From: Planctomycetaceae bacterium
Lineage (GTDB): Bacteria; Planctomycetota; Phycisphaerae; UBA1845; UTPLA1
Assembly (NCBI GenBank): GCA_006969385.1
Contig: CP030884.1
Location: 1,550,001 to 1,614,000, forward strand
Direction: 5' to 3'
DNA: 64,000 nucleotides
This document shows positions 44,320-53,318 of the stretch, piece by piece. Within the stretch, counting starts at the first letter, position 1. Every line of letters starts with the position of its first letter. The notes below the pieces were generated by a model, which was not told the DNA's origin, ran no database searches, and was given only the letters and a program-made list of their open reading frames with translations. Made by a program: the position numbers and the translations under genes.

Positions 44320-47300
44320 CTACGGCAACTCCGTTGTAAAACTCCACACCACGCCCGTCGTCGTGCCGTTATCGTTGACCGAATCGATACGCCAGTAGTA
44401 AGTCGTATCTTCCAACAACGTACCCGGATCGAACGTCGTGCCCGCTTGATTGCCTTGGAACTGCGGATCCGCATCGGTCGCATTCATGACGGCCGTCTGG
44501 TCGGTGCCGAAGTACACGTCGTAGCTATCCGCATTGGCCGCGGACGACCACGATAGATTCACGTCAACGCTTCTGCCGATCGCACCGTTGATCGGTGCTG
44601 GCCCCGACGCTTGTGCGGGCTGTGCCGCCGCCAGCGTGGTAAAGCGCCAGATCGATCCGCGTGTGCGCGTCATGCCGTCGCCGGCGACCGTGTCCACCCG
44701 CCAGAAGTAATTCAAGCCGGCCCCGAGCGCGGGCGTATCCGCCGTCGTTTCGTCGGTTTCAATCAGCGTGACACCCATCGGTACGCTGCCAACTTCCGCC
44801 ATCGAAACGTTGGTCATGTTCTCACCGAAGTAGATCTCGAAGCTCAGCGCCTCGGCGTCGCCGGTCCACATCAGCAGCGTCGTCACCAACACATCCGTGG
44901 CGAAGTTCGCCGGCATCGGGTTCGTCGCGCGACCGGGCCGTGTGCGGAACTGCCAGACCTCCCCTTGGGTGGTGCCGGTAGCCGTGACCGAGTCGATGCG
45001 CCAGAAGTGCGTCGTCGATCCGGGCAAGCGAACGGGTACGACATAGTCTTCATCACCGAGCATCTGCGTCGCTTCGAATTCCGGACTGCCGCGCGTGGCG
45101 TTCATCACCGCGCTTTCGTCGGTGCCGAGGTAAATATCGTGCATCGCGGCGCCATCACCCGCCGTCCAAACCAGCGTCGGCATCAGCGCCGTCAGCGTTG
45201 CACCATCAACCGGACTCACTTCCGTGGCTTGGCCCGCGCCGGTGGTGAAGGTCCAAATGGTGCCCTTGGTTACGCCGTCGTCGTTGACTTCGTCGATGCG
45301 CCAGAAGTACTGCGTGTTACCGGCGAGATCGTCCATCGGCATAAAGGTTGTGCCGACTTGGTTGATCTGGAACTCCGCGTCGGCGTCGGTGGCGTTGGTC
45401 ACGGCCATCATATCGGTGCCGAGGTACACATCGTGCGATGTCGCGCCGGTGCCCGCCGTCCATGACAGTGACACATCCAAGGCGACATTCAACGCATTGT
45501 TGGCCGGCATCGGGGCCGTTGCGCGGGCCGGGGCCGTCGTAAAGTTCCACACCGTACCGGTAGCAACGCCGCCCGGTCCCTTGGCGTCGATGCGCCAGAA
45601 GTATTGCGTGTTGCCCAACAGCGTCGCGGGCATAAACATCGGTACGTTCACCGTGCCGCGGAACTGTGCGTTCTGCTGGCCGGCGTTGGCAACGTTCGAT
45701 TGGTTGGTGCCGAGATACACGTCGTAAGCCGTCGCACCGGCAGAAGCCTGCCAGCTAAGCGTCGGCGTCAGCGCCACGCCCAACTCGCCAATGGCCGGTA
45801 CCGGAATGCCTGCGATTGCGGGCACGCTGCCCGTCGTGAAACTCAACACGGGGCCGACGGTCGTACCGCCGGGGCCGTTGGCATCGACACGCCAGAAGTA
45901 CGTCGTGTCGGGAAGCAACGCATCTTCGGGCTCGCGCTCGACCATCGTGGAACCGGCGTCTTGCGTTTGCAGCAAGGCCGATGCCTGACCGTTGGTGACG
46001 GCGTTGACATTGGTGCTCAGGTAAATGGTAAACGTCGTGGTCAAGCCGCCGCCCGCGCTCCATACCAAGTCGGTTTCGATATCGACAGTTGTCGCGTTTT
46101 GAGCGGGCGTGAACGGGCCGGTGACCTGACCGGGCTGATCGTTGGTGGTAAAGCTGAATACATCGCCCTTGGTCGTGCCACCGGGGCCGACGGTGTCGAT
46201 GCGCCAGAAGTATTCGGTTGCGCCAATTACGTTGGCCGGGTCGAACGTCGTCGTGGTCTGGTTGCCACGGAAGCTGCCGCTGGTATCTTCGGCGGACGCA
46301 ACTTCAATCGGGTCGGTGCCGAAGTAAACATCGAAGCTTTCGATGCTCGGCGCGGCCGTCCATGACAAGACCTGGTTCACGTTGATATCAACGGCGCCAT
46401 CGGCGGGCGCGGGCATCATTACCTTGGGCGGTGCCGGTGCCGTGGTGAAGCTCAACACGTTGCCGGTGAGCGTACCGCCGGGGCCGACTTCATCGATGCG
46501 CCAGAAATACGTCGTGCCGGCGAGCAGCAAGCCGTCATCGTCGGCGTCCTCATCTTCTGGGTTAAACGTCGTGCCGCTTTGGTTGCCTTGGAATTCGTCG
46601 CTGTCTTCATCGGCATCGGCCACAGCGTTCATGTCTTTACCGAAGTACACATCGTGGCTGGCGGTATCGTCGCCCGCCGTCCAACTCAGCAGCGTATCGA
46701 TCGGCGTCATGGTCGCGCCGTCGGCCGGGCTCGGGTTGGAAATCGCGCCGGGCAGCATGCCGGTGGTGAACGAAAAGACATCGCCTTTGGTCGTGCCGGC
46801 GGCATTGACTTCGTCGATGCGCCAGAAGTATTCGGTATCGGCCAAGAGCGTATCGAGTTCAAACGTGGTGTCGGTTTGGTTGCCGCGGAACACGCTCGCG
46901 TCATCGGTGTCGGCTTCGGTTACAGCTTCTTCGCTGGTGCCGAAGTACACGTCGTGGCTATCGGTATCGAGACCGGCAATCCAGCTCAGGTCGGTATCGA
47001 TATCGACATCGCTGGCGCCGTCGCTCGGAATCGGACCGCTGGCGCTGGTCGGCAAATCTTCCGGATCGGGATTCGGATTCGGACCGGGATCGATGCCGTT
47101 GCCGGGCACCACATTAATCACGGACGATAGCTGATCGACAAAGCCATTGGCGTCGAATATGAACGCGGTCACTTCGAAGCTGCCCGTCGCTGTATAGCGG
47201 TGCGAGATCGTCGCGCGATCGGCGGGCCCTTCAACAAAGCCGGTGCCGTCGCCGAAGACCCAGTTCACCTGCGCGATCGACGCCGGCGAAAACACGGCCG

Positions 47301-47472
47301 ACTCGACCGAGAACGCGACGGTGAAGTCGGCTTCGTCGAATAGCTGCACGGCGGTGATTTGCCCGAACGGCAACGGTGACGGCGTGCTGATAAAAGGGCA
47401 CGACGCCCCCATGCCGATCGCGGCTGTCAGGGCGACCAAAAACAAATTGCGGATCGCGGCGTGTCGTTTCAT
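44320..47472 (-). CDS. Lipoprotein with PKD-like and nine tandem DVYFGT/YFWRID repeats
   Basis: A 1050-residue exported protein. Signal peptide with lipobox-like IGMGASC (Cys25). Residues about 40-130 form a PKD-like domain (WVFGDGTG, SHRYTATGSFEVTAFIFD). Then nine repeats of about 90 to 100 residues fill the rest; each has LSWTAG, HDVYFGTD, a FRGNQ or FQGNQ box, and YFWRIDEVNxxGTTKGxVFSFTT at the end. The strand pattern fits a fibronectin type III or Ig-like fold. The repeats are near-identical in motif, so recent duplication is likely. It would form a rod on the outer surface. No partner gene is adjacent; a compound terminator follows. Confidence 0.9.
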   Translation of the reverse strand: MKRHAAIRNLFLVALTAAIGMGASCPFISTPSPLPFGQITAVQLFDEADFTVAFSVESAVFSPASIAQVNWVFGDGTGFVEGPADRATISHRYTATGSFEVTAFIFDANGFVDQLSSVINVVPGNGIDPGPNPNPDPEDLPTSASGPIPSDGASDVDIDTDLSWIAGLDTDSHDVYFGTSEEAVTEADTDDASVFRGNQTDTTFELDTLLADTEYFWRIDEVNAAGTTKGDVFSFTTGMLPGAISNPSPADGATMTPIDTLLSWTAGDDTASHDVYFGKDMNAVADADEDSDEFQGNQSGTTFNPEDEDADDDGLLLAGTTYFWRIDEVGPGGTLTGNVLSFTTAPAPPKVMMPAPADGAVDINVNQVLSWTAAPSIESFDVYFGTDPIEVASAEDTSGSFRGNQTTTTFDPANVIGATEYFWRIDTVGPGGTTKGDVFSFTTNDQPGQVTGPFTPAQNATTVDIETDLVWSAGGGLTTTFTIYLSTNVNAVTNGQASALLQTQDAGSTMVEREPEDALLPDTTYFWRVDANGPGGTTVGPVLSFTTGSVPAIAGIPVPAIGELGVALTPTLSWQASAGATAYDVYLGTNQSNVANAGQQNAQFRGTVNVPMFMPATLLGNTQYFWRIDAKGPGGVATGTVWNFTTAPARATAPMPANNALNVALDVSLSWTAGTGATSHDVYLGTDMMAVTNATDADAEFQINQVGTTFMPMDDLAGNTQYFWRIDEVNDDGVTKGTIWTFTTGAGQATEVSPVDGATLTALMPTLVWTAGDGAAMHDIYLGTDESAVMNATRGSPEFEATQMLGDEDYVVPVRLPGSTTHFWRIDSVTATGTTQGEVWQFRTRPGRATNPMPANFATDVLVTTLLMWTGDAEALSFEIYFGENMTNVSMAEVGSVPMGVTLIETDETTADTPALGAGLNYFWRVDTVAGDGMTRTRGSIWRFTTLAAAQPAQASGPAPINGAIGRSVDVNLSWSSAANADSYDVYFGTDQTAVMNATDADPQFQGNQAGTTFDPGTLLEDTTYYWRIDSVNDNGTTTGVVWSFTTELP

Positions 47473-47894
47473 CTGAACACCATCTCCTGCTATGCGGGCT
47501 CCCCCGAATCGCGAACGCGCCGGTTAGGGCACGTACGCCGACGGGTTTGGTTCACGTTGCACTGCGGGCGACATCCGATGTGGCCGTGGGTGCGGTTGCT
47601 ATCAAAAGTTCAAACTACCGACGCCCTGAGTGGTCCCCTCACCCGAATGACGTTGGTTGTTGCATGTGCTGCAAAGGGTTGCGTGTGTTGAACGCAGAGC
47701 CGCGCGAGCGCTGGGACTCTGCGGCCTATCCGACTGTAGGAATGCACGCGCCACGCAATCAAGCGCATAGCACGACCATGAATGCGGACCCTACAACGAT
47801 GCGAGGTGGTGTTTTCAACCGTTGTATTATAAGCCGACGACGCGCGATCTCGGTAGGAAATGGCGGAGCGGTCGAAAGCGGACCTGACCGTTTT
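47473..47894. other. 422-bp gap between co-oriented genes
   Basis: Contains a stem GCAGAG/CTCTGC around 47695-47720 and, at 47783-47794, TGCGGACCCTAC, the right end of the family B element; GTAGGAATGCA at 47736-47746 may be its diverged left end. No gene seen. Confidence 0.5.
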
Positions 47895-48605
47895 TTAGGA
47901 GGCGTCCGCTTCGGTCATCCCGGGCGGCGGCTCTTTGTCGGCCTCGCCCAAGCGTGCCTCGGTGCCGCGCAGCATGCGGTCGATATTGCTCTTGTGCCGC
48001 ACGACGACGATAACGGCGAGCGCCGTCGCTAAGGCTAATAGCGGCCAGCGCTTGCTCAAATCCCATTCGAACGCTGCTCCCAGGGCGAGAAACAGCACGG
48101 GCACGGCAATCGCGGCGCAAATCGACGCCAACGCGACCAGCTTGGTCGTGAGCGTGATGGCCGCCCATACGACAAACGCGAGCGTGACCGGCCATGCGAG
48201 ATGGGGCCAAATGCCGAGCAACACACCCAACGCCGTGGCGACGCCCTTACCACCTTTGAAGCCCAGATAGGGCGACGCGGTATTACCGATCACACAGGCG
48301 ACGGCGACGGCCAAGCGGATGAGGTCCGGTAAGTAGGGTGGATGAGCATCGAGCGCGGAAGCGTATTCGACCACCAACCAGCCCGACGCCAGCGACGTTG
48401 AGAGCCCTTTGGTTGCGTCGAGCAACAACACGAGCACGCCCCAGCGTGTACCGAGGCGTCGTCCGACGTTGGTCGCACCGATGTTGCCGCTGCCGAACTT
48501 GCGAATGTCCACGCCGTGGGCGTTCGCCACCAACAATCCCATCGGTATCCCGCCGACGAGATAGGCGGCAACGACGATCGAGATGGCAGCAATCCAAATA
48601 GACAA
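47895..48605 (-). CDS. plsY: Glycerol-3-phosphate acyltransferase (PlsY)
   Basis: Transfers the acyl group of acyl phosphate to glycerol-3-phosphate, the first step of phospholipid synthesis. Seen: motif 1 FGSGNIGATNVGRRLG, motif 2 GFKGGKGVAT, motif 3 RHKSNIDRMLRG, and about six membrane helices. The position that is usually His in GHxxP before motif 2 reads GN (IGNTASPYLGFKGG). A charged C-terminal tail is extra. Length 236 is slightly longer than usual. It is the last gene of the minus-strand envelope run and starts 12 bases after the glycosyltransferase stop. Confidence 0.95.
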   Translation of the reverse strand: MSIWIAAISIVVAAYLVGGIPMGLLVANAHGVDIRKFGSGNIGATNVGRRLGTRWGVLVLLLDATKGLSTSLASGWLVVEYASALDAHPPYLPDLIRLAVAVACVIGNTASPYLGFKGGKGVATALGVLLGIWPHLAWPVTLAFVVWAAITLTTKLVALASICAAIAVPVLFLALGAAFEWDLSKRWPLLALATALAVIVVVRHKSNIDRMLRGTEARLGEADKEPPPGMTEADAS

Positions 48606-48617
48606 ATGACGCTTTTC

Positions 48618-49790
48618 TTATCCGGTCGACGCTTCTTTGCGCCGTCTGACGTCCTGAAACAATGCTTCCAACTCTTCCACGTGCCGTTCCATGCTAATGC
48701 GCGGTCGCAGCGCTTTGGCATGCTCCGCCATGCGCGCCCGCACGGCCGGGTCGGCCAGATCGCGAATGCGTCGCGCTAGCAGACCCACATCATCGGCGCG
48801 ATCGATCACAAAGCCTTCGCGACCGTTGGTGATAACTTCCGACGCGCCGTTGTGCGCCGTCGTAATCGCGGGCACGCCATGATAGAGCGCTTCGAGCACC
48901 ACGCGGCTGCACGGATCGTAGAACGTGGGGTGCACACATACGTCGGCGGCGGCGAAGAATTGCGGGGCGCGCTGCGTCGGGCCGGTAAAGGTCACGAATT
49001 GCGTGAGCCCGGCTTCCTCCAACTTGCGCTGATAGGGAGGAATCTTATCGCGACCGGCCACGACGAGATGGAAGTTATTGAAATCCGCGGCGACCAAGCG
49101 CCCGGCTGCCTCCAATAAAGGGCCGAGACCTTTTAGGCGAAAGTTATGGGCCAAGAAGACGAGCAATAGGGTGTCATCGGCGACGTTGAGTTCGCCGCGC
49201 ATCTGGGCCCGCGCGGCGGCGCGTTCGTCATCGTTGAGCACCTCCGGATTCACGCCGTTAAAGACCACGCGCACGCGCGGAGCCGTGACGTTGTAAAACC
49301 GTTCGCACTGGGTCGCGACGTATTGCGATACGCATGCGATCACCGGTCCGTCGGGTCGAAAGATGCGCCGCTCGAGATCGAGTTGTGCCTTCTGCTTGAC
49401 GTTCATCGCCATCAACGCGCGCTTCAGCAAGCGGCTGGTGGCACGCACGCGCGTCGCCACATTGCGTTCGACGGTCTCCGCCGTCAGGCCACCGCGCGGT
49501 TGATAGACGTCGGCCTGCGGAAACGGCGCAACGGCGTGCACGATATCGAACGACTCGGCGGCGAGCCGCTTCTCCGTATTGCGCACGTAGGCGCCCAACC
49601 GGCGCGAGCGAATGCGCGTTTCCGGCGGCACGGTATGAATCGTGATGCGCGGCAGGTTCTGCGCGTTGGTCGTGGTGAACACGTGCACGTCGTGATCGCG
49701 CTGCGCGAGCAGTTGGGCGATCTCCATGCCGGAGGTCTCGGCCCCGCCGCGCCAGGTTTCGATTCGTTCGATAATCAGGGCAATGCGCAC
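48618..49790 (-). CDS. Glycosyltransferase family 4
   Basis: A GT-B transferase that adds a sugar to a lipid-linked or LPS-core acceptor. Seen: the N-terminal VRIALIIERIETWRGGAETS (acceptor-side Rossmann start), and the donor site HPTFYDPCSRVVLEALYHGVPAITTAHNGASEVI, with the E(x7)E pattern of GT4. It resembles WaaG-like LPS core transferases by pattern and by neighbours. GTG 49790 is the start that fits the family (390 residues); the frame is open to 49964, which would overlap the kinase gene, and an ATG at 49841 is the alternative. Confidence 0.9.
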   Translation of the reverse strand: MRIALIIERIETWRGGAETSGMEIAQLLAQRDHDVHVFTTTNAQNLPRITIHTVPPETRIRSRRLGAYVRNTEKRLAAESFDIVHAVAPFPQADVYQPRGGLTAETVERNVATRVRATSRLLKRALMAMNVKQKAQLDLERRIFRPDGPVIACVSQYVATQCERFYNVTAPRVRVVFNGVNPEVLNDDERAAARAQMRGELNVADDTLLLVFLAHNFRLKGLGPLLEAAGRLVAADFNNFHLVVAGRDKIPPYQRKLEEAGLTQFVTFTGPTQRAPQFFAAADVCVHPTFYDPCSRVVLEALYHGVPAITTAHNGASEVITNGREGFVIDRADDVGLLARRIRDLADPAVRARMAEHAKALRPRISMERHVEELEALFQDVRRRKEASTG

Positions 49791-49806
49791 GTGGTTGACT
49801 CGGTTT

Positions 49807-51558
49807 TTATCTCGCAAAGCGCCGTTGACGCTTCTCGTCATGCCGACGGATGCGGTTGCAACGCGCTTCGATGCGTCGAATAAATTGCGGCGACCACCAT
49901 TCGGGATGCATGCCGCGCAGTTTGGCGTAATGGTACAGGAAGCGCAGCCGATCGGCGCGGCCAACCAAACCGGCGGGGGCGCTGTAATGCAGGGCGGCCA
50001 AATCCTTGATCGTCCAACGCTTTTGCAGCCACGTCGAACGAATCATGCGACCGAGGTCGATCAGGCTGAGCACGGCGCGACCGTCGGCGTTGCGTTCGAG
50101 AAAGATGTGGCAGAGGTAATAGTCGCGATGAAAGTAACCGCTGCGATGCAAGCGGGCCGTCACGAGGGCGAGTTGTCGAATGATGTCGTGGCGATCGGTA
50201 CCGCGCGGCGCATCGGCGGGATAGTCGCGCCAATGGGCAACGAGTTTTTCAAGCGAGGTGCCCGGTAATTCGGCAGTGATCGCGGCGCTGGCCTGTTCCC
50301 AATAGCCCGACATCCGTCGGCCCCAGGCCACGGGCGTGAACGTGGGGATGCCGACTTGTAAGAGTTTGCGCGCGAAATAGACCTCTCGTTCGGCGCTGCT
50401 GCGTTTGAATTTGAATTCGCGCATGCGGCGCAACTGTTCTTTTAACGGCGGCTTGTGAAAACGCTTGAGATATAGATCGGGCTGGCCTTCATCGGTTTCG
50501 ATGCGAATGCGCTCGCGATAGCTAGATAAGCCCGGCTTGTTGAGCGATTGACCTTTGCGGAACGTTAATGCGTTGTCGAGCGTGGTAATGCCGATGCGCC
50601 GCAAAGCGGACAAGTATCGGTCGTTGGTATTTAGATTTGTGTGTTTGGAAATGGAATAGGTGTACGGGTGAGTGAAGTCATCAGGCAACCGGGGCGTCAC
50701 TTCATCGCTATATTGATGATGAAGCTGGTCTATTGTGATTCGCAGTCCGTTCGCAACGTCGTGATCGAGCTTGCCGCTGATCGAACACTCATTAGAGCCG
50801 CGAATCAGCGCTTCGATTTCCTGTTGGCGCAAACCGGCCGGGTCGACTGAACCAAGGATACATTGATATTCGCACGCAAGGCTATTCCAGTCTTGTGGTC
50901 GTCCGGGTACGAATGTGATGTCAGCAATGGAACGTGGCATGATCCGCGCCCGCTCTAAATCCAAGAAGCAAACATCCCACGCCGCTTCCGGCGCATCGAG
51001 TCGCGTTTGTTTGGCGTAAACGTGTTTCGCCTTCGCGTCGGGCCACATGATGCCAGCGCGCCACATCTTGCCGAGCGCTAACCCCACCGCATACATCAGC
51101 GTGGTGCGTTCGTATTCATCGAGTTGCTTCGGTTTCGGAAAGCCGACGGTCAGCCAATCATTAAGTGTGTATTGATAATCGATCGCCTCCATCAGTAAGA
51201 AGCCGCGCCGGGGTCGGCCGCCGCGCCGTTCTTCACCGCAGGCGGCGGCTTGCGGTGCGTTCACGCCCGCTTCCGCTAGCGCGTTGAGCGCATGCCATTC
51301 ATGCATCGGCGGGCTCAGCGTCGGCTTACCAACGAAGCGTGGCCACAAGCCCTGCTTAAGCCCTACCTCAAACGTGCGCTTCAGAAAAAAGACGCGCGAG
51401 CCCGTCTCGCCCGAGAGCATGACGCGTCGCACTTCGCGATCGTCGTGCGCCGTGTACACCTCGCCCAGATCGCCTTCCATTAAGGCGACGAAGGAATTGA
51501 GACCGTTGCGTTTGAGCAGCGGCTCGAATTCGGGTTGCATGGTGAGCGAACGCGTCAT
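49807..51558 (-). CDS. Tandem LPS-kinase-like protein (two InaA/WaaP domains)
   Basis: A 583-residue cytoplasmic protein with two related halves. The first (about 30-300) has the kinase fold start VFFLKRTF, then GIMWPDAKAKHVY and DVCFLDLERARI; the second (about 340-570) has YLKRFHKP, FHRDYYLCHIFL and SLIDLGRM. The second matches the catalytic loop HRDxxxxH of LPS core kinases such as WaaP and InaA; the first has WPDAKAKH, keeping an Asp but not the HRD. One half may be catalytic and the other regulatory or substrate binding, which is inference. Its start overlaps the next kinase by four bases (ATGA). Confidence 0.85.
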   Translation of the reverse strand: MTRSLTMQPEFEPLLKRNGLNSFVALMEGDLGEVYTAHDDREVRRVMLSGETGSRVFFLKRTFEVGLKQGLWPRFVGKPTLSPPMHEWHALNALAEAGVNAPQAAACGEERRGGRPRRGFLLMEAIDYQYTLNDWLTVGFPKPKQLDEYERTTLMYAVGLALGKMWRAGIMWPDAKAKHVYAKQTRLDAPEAAWDVCFLDLERARIMPRSIADITFVPGRPQDWNSLACEYQCILGSVDPAGLRQQEIEALIRGSNECSISGKLDHDVANGLRITIDQLHHQYSDEVTPRLPDDFTHPYTYSISKHTNLNTNDRYLSALRRIGITTLDNALTFRKGQSLNKPGLSSYRERIRIETDEGQPDLYLKRFHKPPLKEQLRRMREFKFKRSSAEREVYFARKLLQVGIPTFTPVAWGRRMSGYWEQASAAITAELPGTSLEKLVAHWRDYPADAPRGTDRHDIIRQLALVTARLHRSGYFHRDYYLCHIFLERNADGRAVLSLIDLGRMIRSTWLQKRWTIKDLAALHYSAPAGLVGRADRLRFLYHYAKLRGMHPEWWSPQFIRRIEARCNRIRRHDEKRQRRFAR

Positions 51559-52340
51559 GGGGCGGCATCGTTATCTTTTAGCGCCCGATCCGCAAGAATG
51601 GTGCGCAGCAACAGGCGGTCGATATCGTCGAGATGGGCTTTTCCGCGGTATGCGCGGTAGTGCCGTAGTGCATTGGTCGCCCGTAGATGCGGCCGCAAAC
51701 TTTTATACAGCGCCGACAGATCGCGCAAGCGACCGTGCGCTTGGCGGATGGGGTCGGCACGCAATCCGCCGCGCGTCGAATCGATGAGGAATATCTGGTT
51801 GGGGCCGCCGTCGCTTTCTCTCAGTAGAATGTTGCGCGCCTGCAAATCGATGTGCACAAACCCGGCGGCATGCATCTGTGCTAGGCCGGTTGCCAATCTA
51901 CTCAGTGCGGCGCTACGTGCGCGATCGCTACTACCGGGAAACCATTTTTCCAGTGACAGGGCGTCGGGAATCGTGCGCGTGACCAACCAGCTATCCGTCA
52001 GCCGCGTGCGTTTCCGATTCGAAGCCGTGGCCAGTACATGCGGCGCGTCAAACGGTGAGTATCGGCGGATGTGTTCGGTGTTGCGCGCCTCGATCTCGGC
52101 CTTATCGCGCGGCCAGATGCTGCGACCTCGACCGCCGGCGTGGCGAAAGTGCTTCACATGAACATCAAGCGACGCGCCCGGGTGTTCGACTCGATGGCGC
52201 GTGACGGTCGTACTGCGCGACTCGGAAATCACGGTTCCGGCGGCGCACCAATCCCGCCATTGCTCGTTGGTGTGTGTACCGCGCGCGCGAATGAAGTCCG
52301 CAAAGATCGAGTCGTGAAATTGAATGCGAAACGTAACCAT
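51555..52340 (-). CDS. LPS-kinase-like protein (second copy)
   Basis: A 261-residue kinase fold from ATG 52340 (frame open to 52406, but the conserved part starts at FRIQFHDSIF). Seen: DVHVKHF with the ATP-binding Lys, SWLVTRTIPDALSLEKW, catalytic loop FVHIDLQARNILL (HID in place of HRD, Asp and Asn kept), and QIFLIDSTRGG where the DFG Asp is kept. It resembles the Kdo or heptose kinases of LPS core synthesis. With the double kinase next to it the operon holds three kinase domains. Confidence 0.82.
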   Translation of the reverse strand: MVTFRIQFHDSIFADFIRARGTHTNEQWRDWCAAGTVISESRSTTVTRHRVEHPGASLDVHVKHFRHAGGRGRSIWPRDKAEIEARNTEHIRRYSPFDAPHVLATASNRKRTRLTDSWLVTRTIPDALSLEKWFPGSSDRARSAALSRLATGLAQMHAAGFVHIDLQARNILLRESDGGPNQIFLIDSTRGGLRADPIRQAHGRLRDLSALYKSLRPHLRATNALRHYRAYRGKAHLDDIDRLLLRTILADRALKDNDAAP

Positions 52341-52416
52341 CGCGCCGCCGGGGATACACCGATTCACCAAACCGGCGACGGTATCCCCGCATTGCCGTGC
52401 GGGCAACCGCTCGCAA

Positions 52417-53193
52417 TTATTCGATTTCTTTTCGCTTCAAAAAATCCGGTGGGATTTCGGCAGATTTCTGGCCGACGAGGGCGAAGTACCAAAGCGGCGT
52501 GCCGTCGATACTGAGCCGATGTCGATACTTCTCAAGATGATAGAGATCGATGCATTCGGAGAAGATCAACTCGCGAATGAGCCGCGAAAACCCGGACGTG
52601 TCCGATTCGTCGAGGAAAGTCTCTTTGATATTGAAAGCGACCCAACCACCCAATTCGACGAGATTTAGCGCCGATAGAAACGCACTGGTCGGAATATCGC
52701 CAAAACCCAACGCCGCGACGGTCGTGAAACAATCGATGTTCCAACTCTTCAACTCTTCCGTCGTCGACGGGCTGAGGTTGCAAAAGTCCTCGACATAATA
52801 AGCGTCGTAAAGCCCGGGCCGATCGCGATAGGCGGCGTCGCGCGCTTCGGGAATGATGTCGGCACCGATCAGTCGGGCGACGCCGTATTGCTTGAGCGCT
52901 TCGCCCATCATGCCGTTGCCCGCGCCGAGGTCCAAGACGCGGCGCTCGGTCAGATTCTGGCCGACGCTATCGAGAGTTTCTGCCAGCATTGTCGACACCT
53001 TCTTCGGCGAGGCGCACTTTAGGCGATCGTAAAAGAGCTGCTCGTACAAGCCGCGACGATCGTAAATCGAGGCGTAATCGTGAAAGCGGAGCTTGACGGT
53101 TTCTTCCGCGTCGCGAACGTAGAAAAAGACCTCGTCCTGATCGAGATCTTTACCGTTCGTGGGCGGGAATTGAAGGTGGTGCCGCATTTGCAT
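52417..53193 (-). CDS. Class I SAM-dependent methyltransferase
   Basis: A 258-residue enzyme with RRVLDLGAGNGMMGEALKQYG (SAM motif I), LIGADIIPEARDAA (motif II acidic) and DCFTTVAALGFGDIP (motif IV). The N-terminal EVFFYVRDAEETVKLRFHDYASIYDRRGLYEQLFYDRL is an unassigned helical part. Acceptor is unknown; from the neighbours a sugar or lipid of the envelope is likely, which is inference. The ATG 53193 is chosen; a TTG at 53271 is possible and would add 26 residues. No strong ribosome site at either. Confidence 0.8.
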   Translation of the reverse strand: MQMRHHLQFPPTNGKDLDQDEVFFYVRDAEETVKLRFHDYASIYDRRGLYEQLFYDRLKCASPKKVSTMLAETLDSVGQNLTERRVLDLGAGNGMMGEALKQYGVARLIGADIIPEARDAAYRDRPGLYDAYYVEDFCNLSPSTTEELKSWNIDCFTTVAALGFGDIPTSAFLSALNLVELGGWVAFNIKETFLDESDTSGFSRLIRELIFSECIDLYHLEKYRHRLSIDGTPLWYFALVGQKSAEIPPDFLKRKEIE

Positions 53194-53318
53194 GACGTAA
53201 GTCGAGCATAGCGACTGCTGGGAATAATGCAAATTTCTAAGAAAATTGGAATTTCGGGTGTATTTAGACAAACTGAGGCGATATTAACGTCGCCACCGGG
53301 CGAAGGGAATTTTGTTCT

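Noticed and set aside
49791..49964. Upstream extension of the glycosyltransferase
   Set aside because: It would overlap the 3' end of the kinase gene and adds Cys- and Arg-rich sequence unlike the family.
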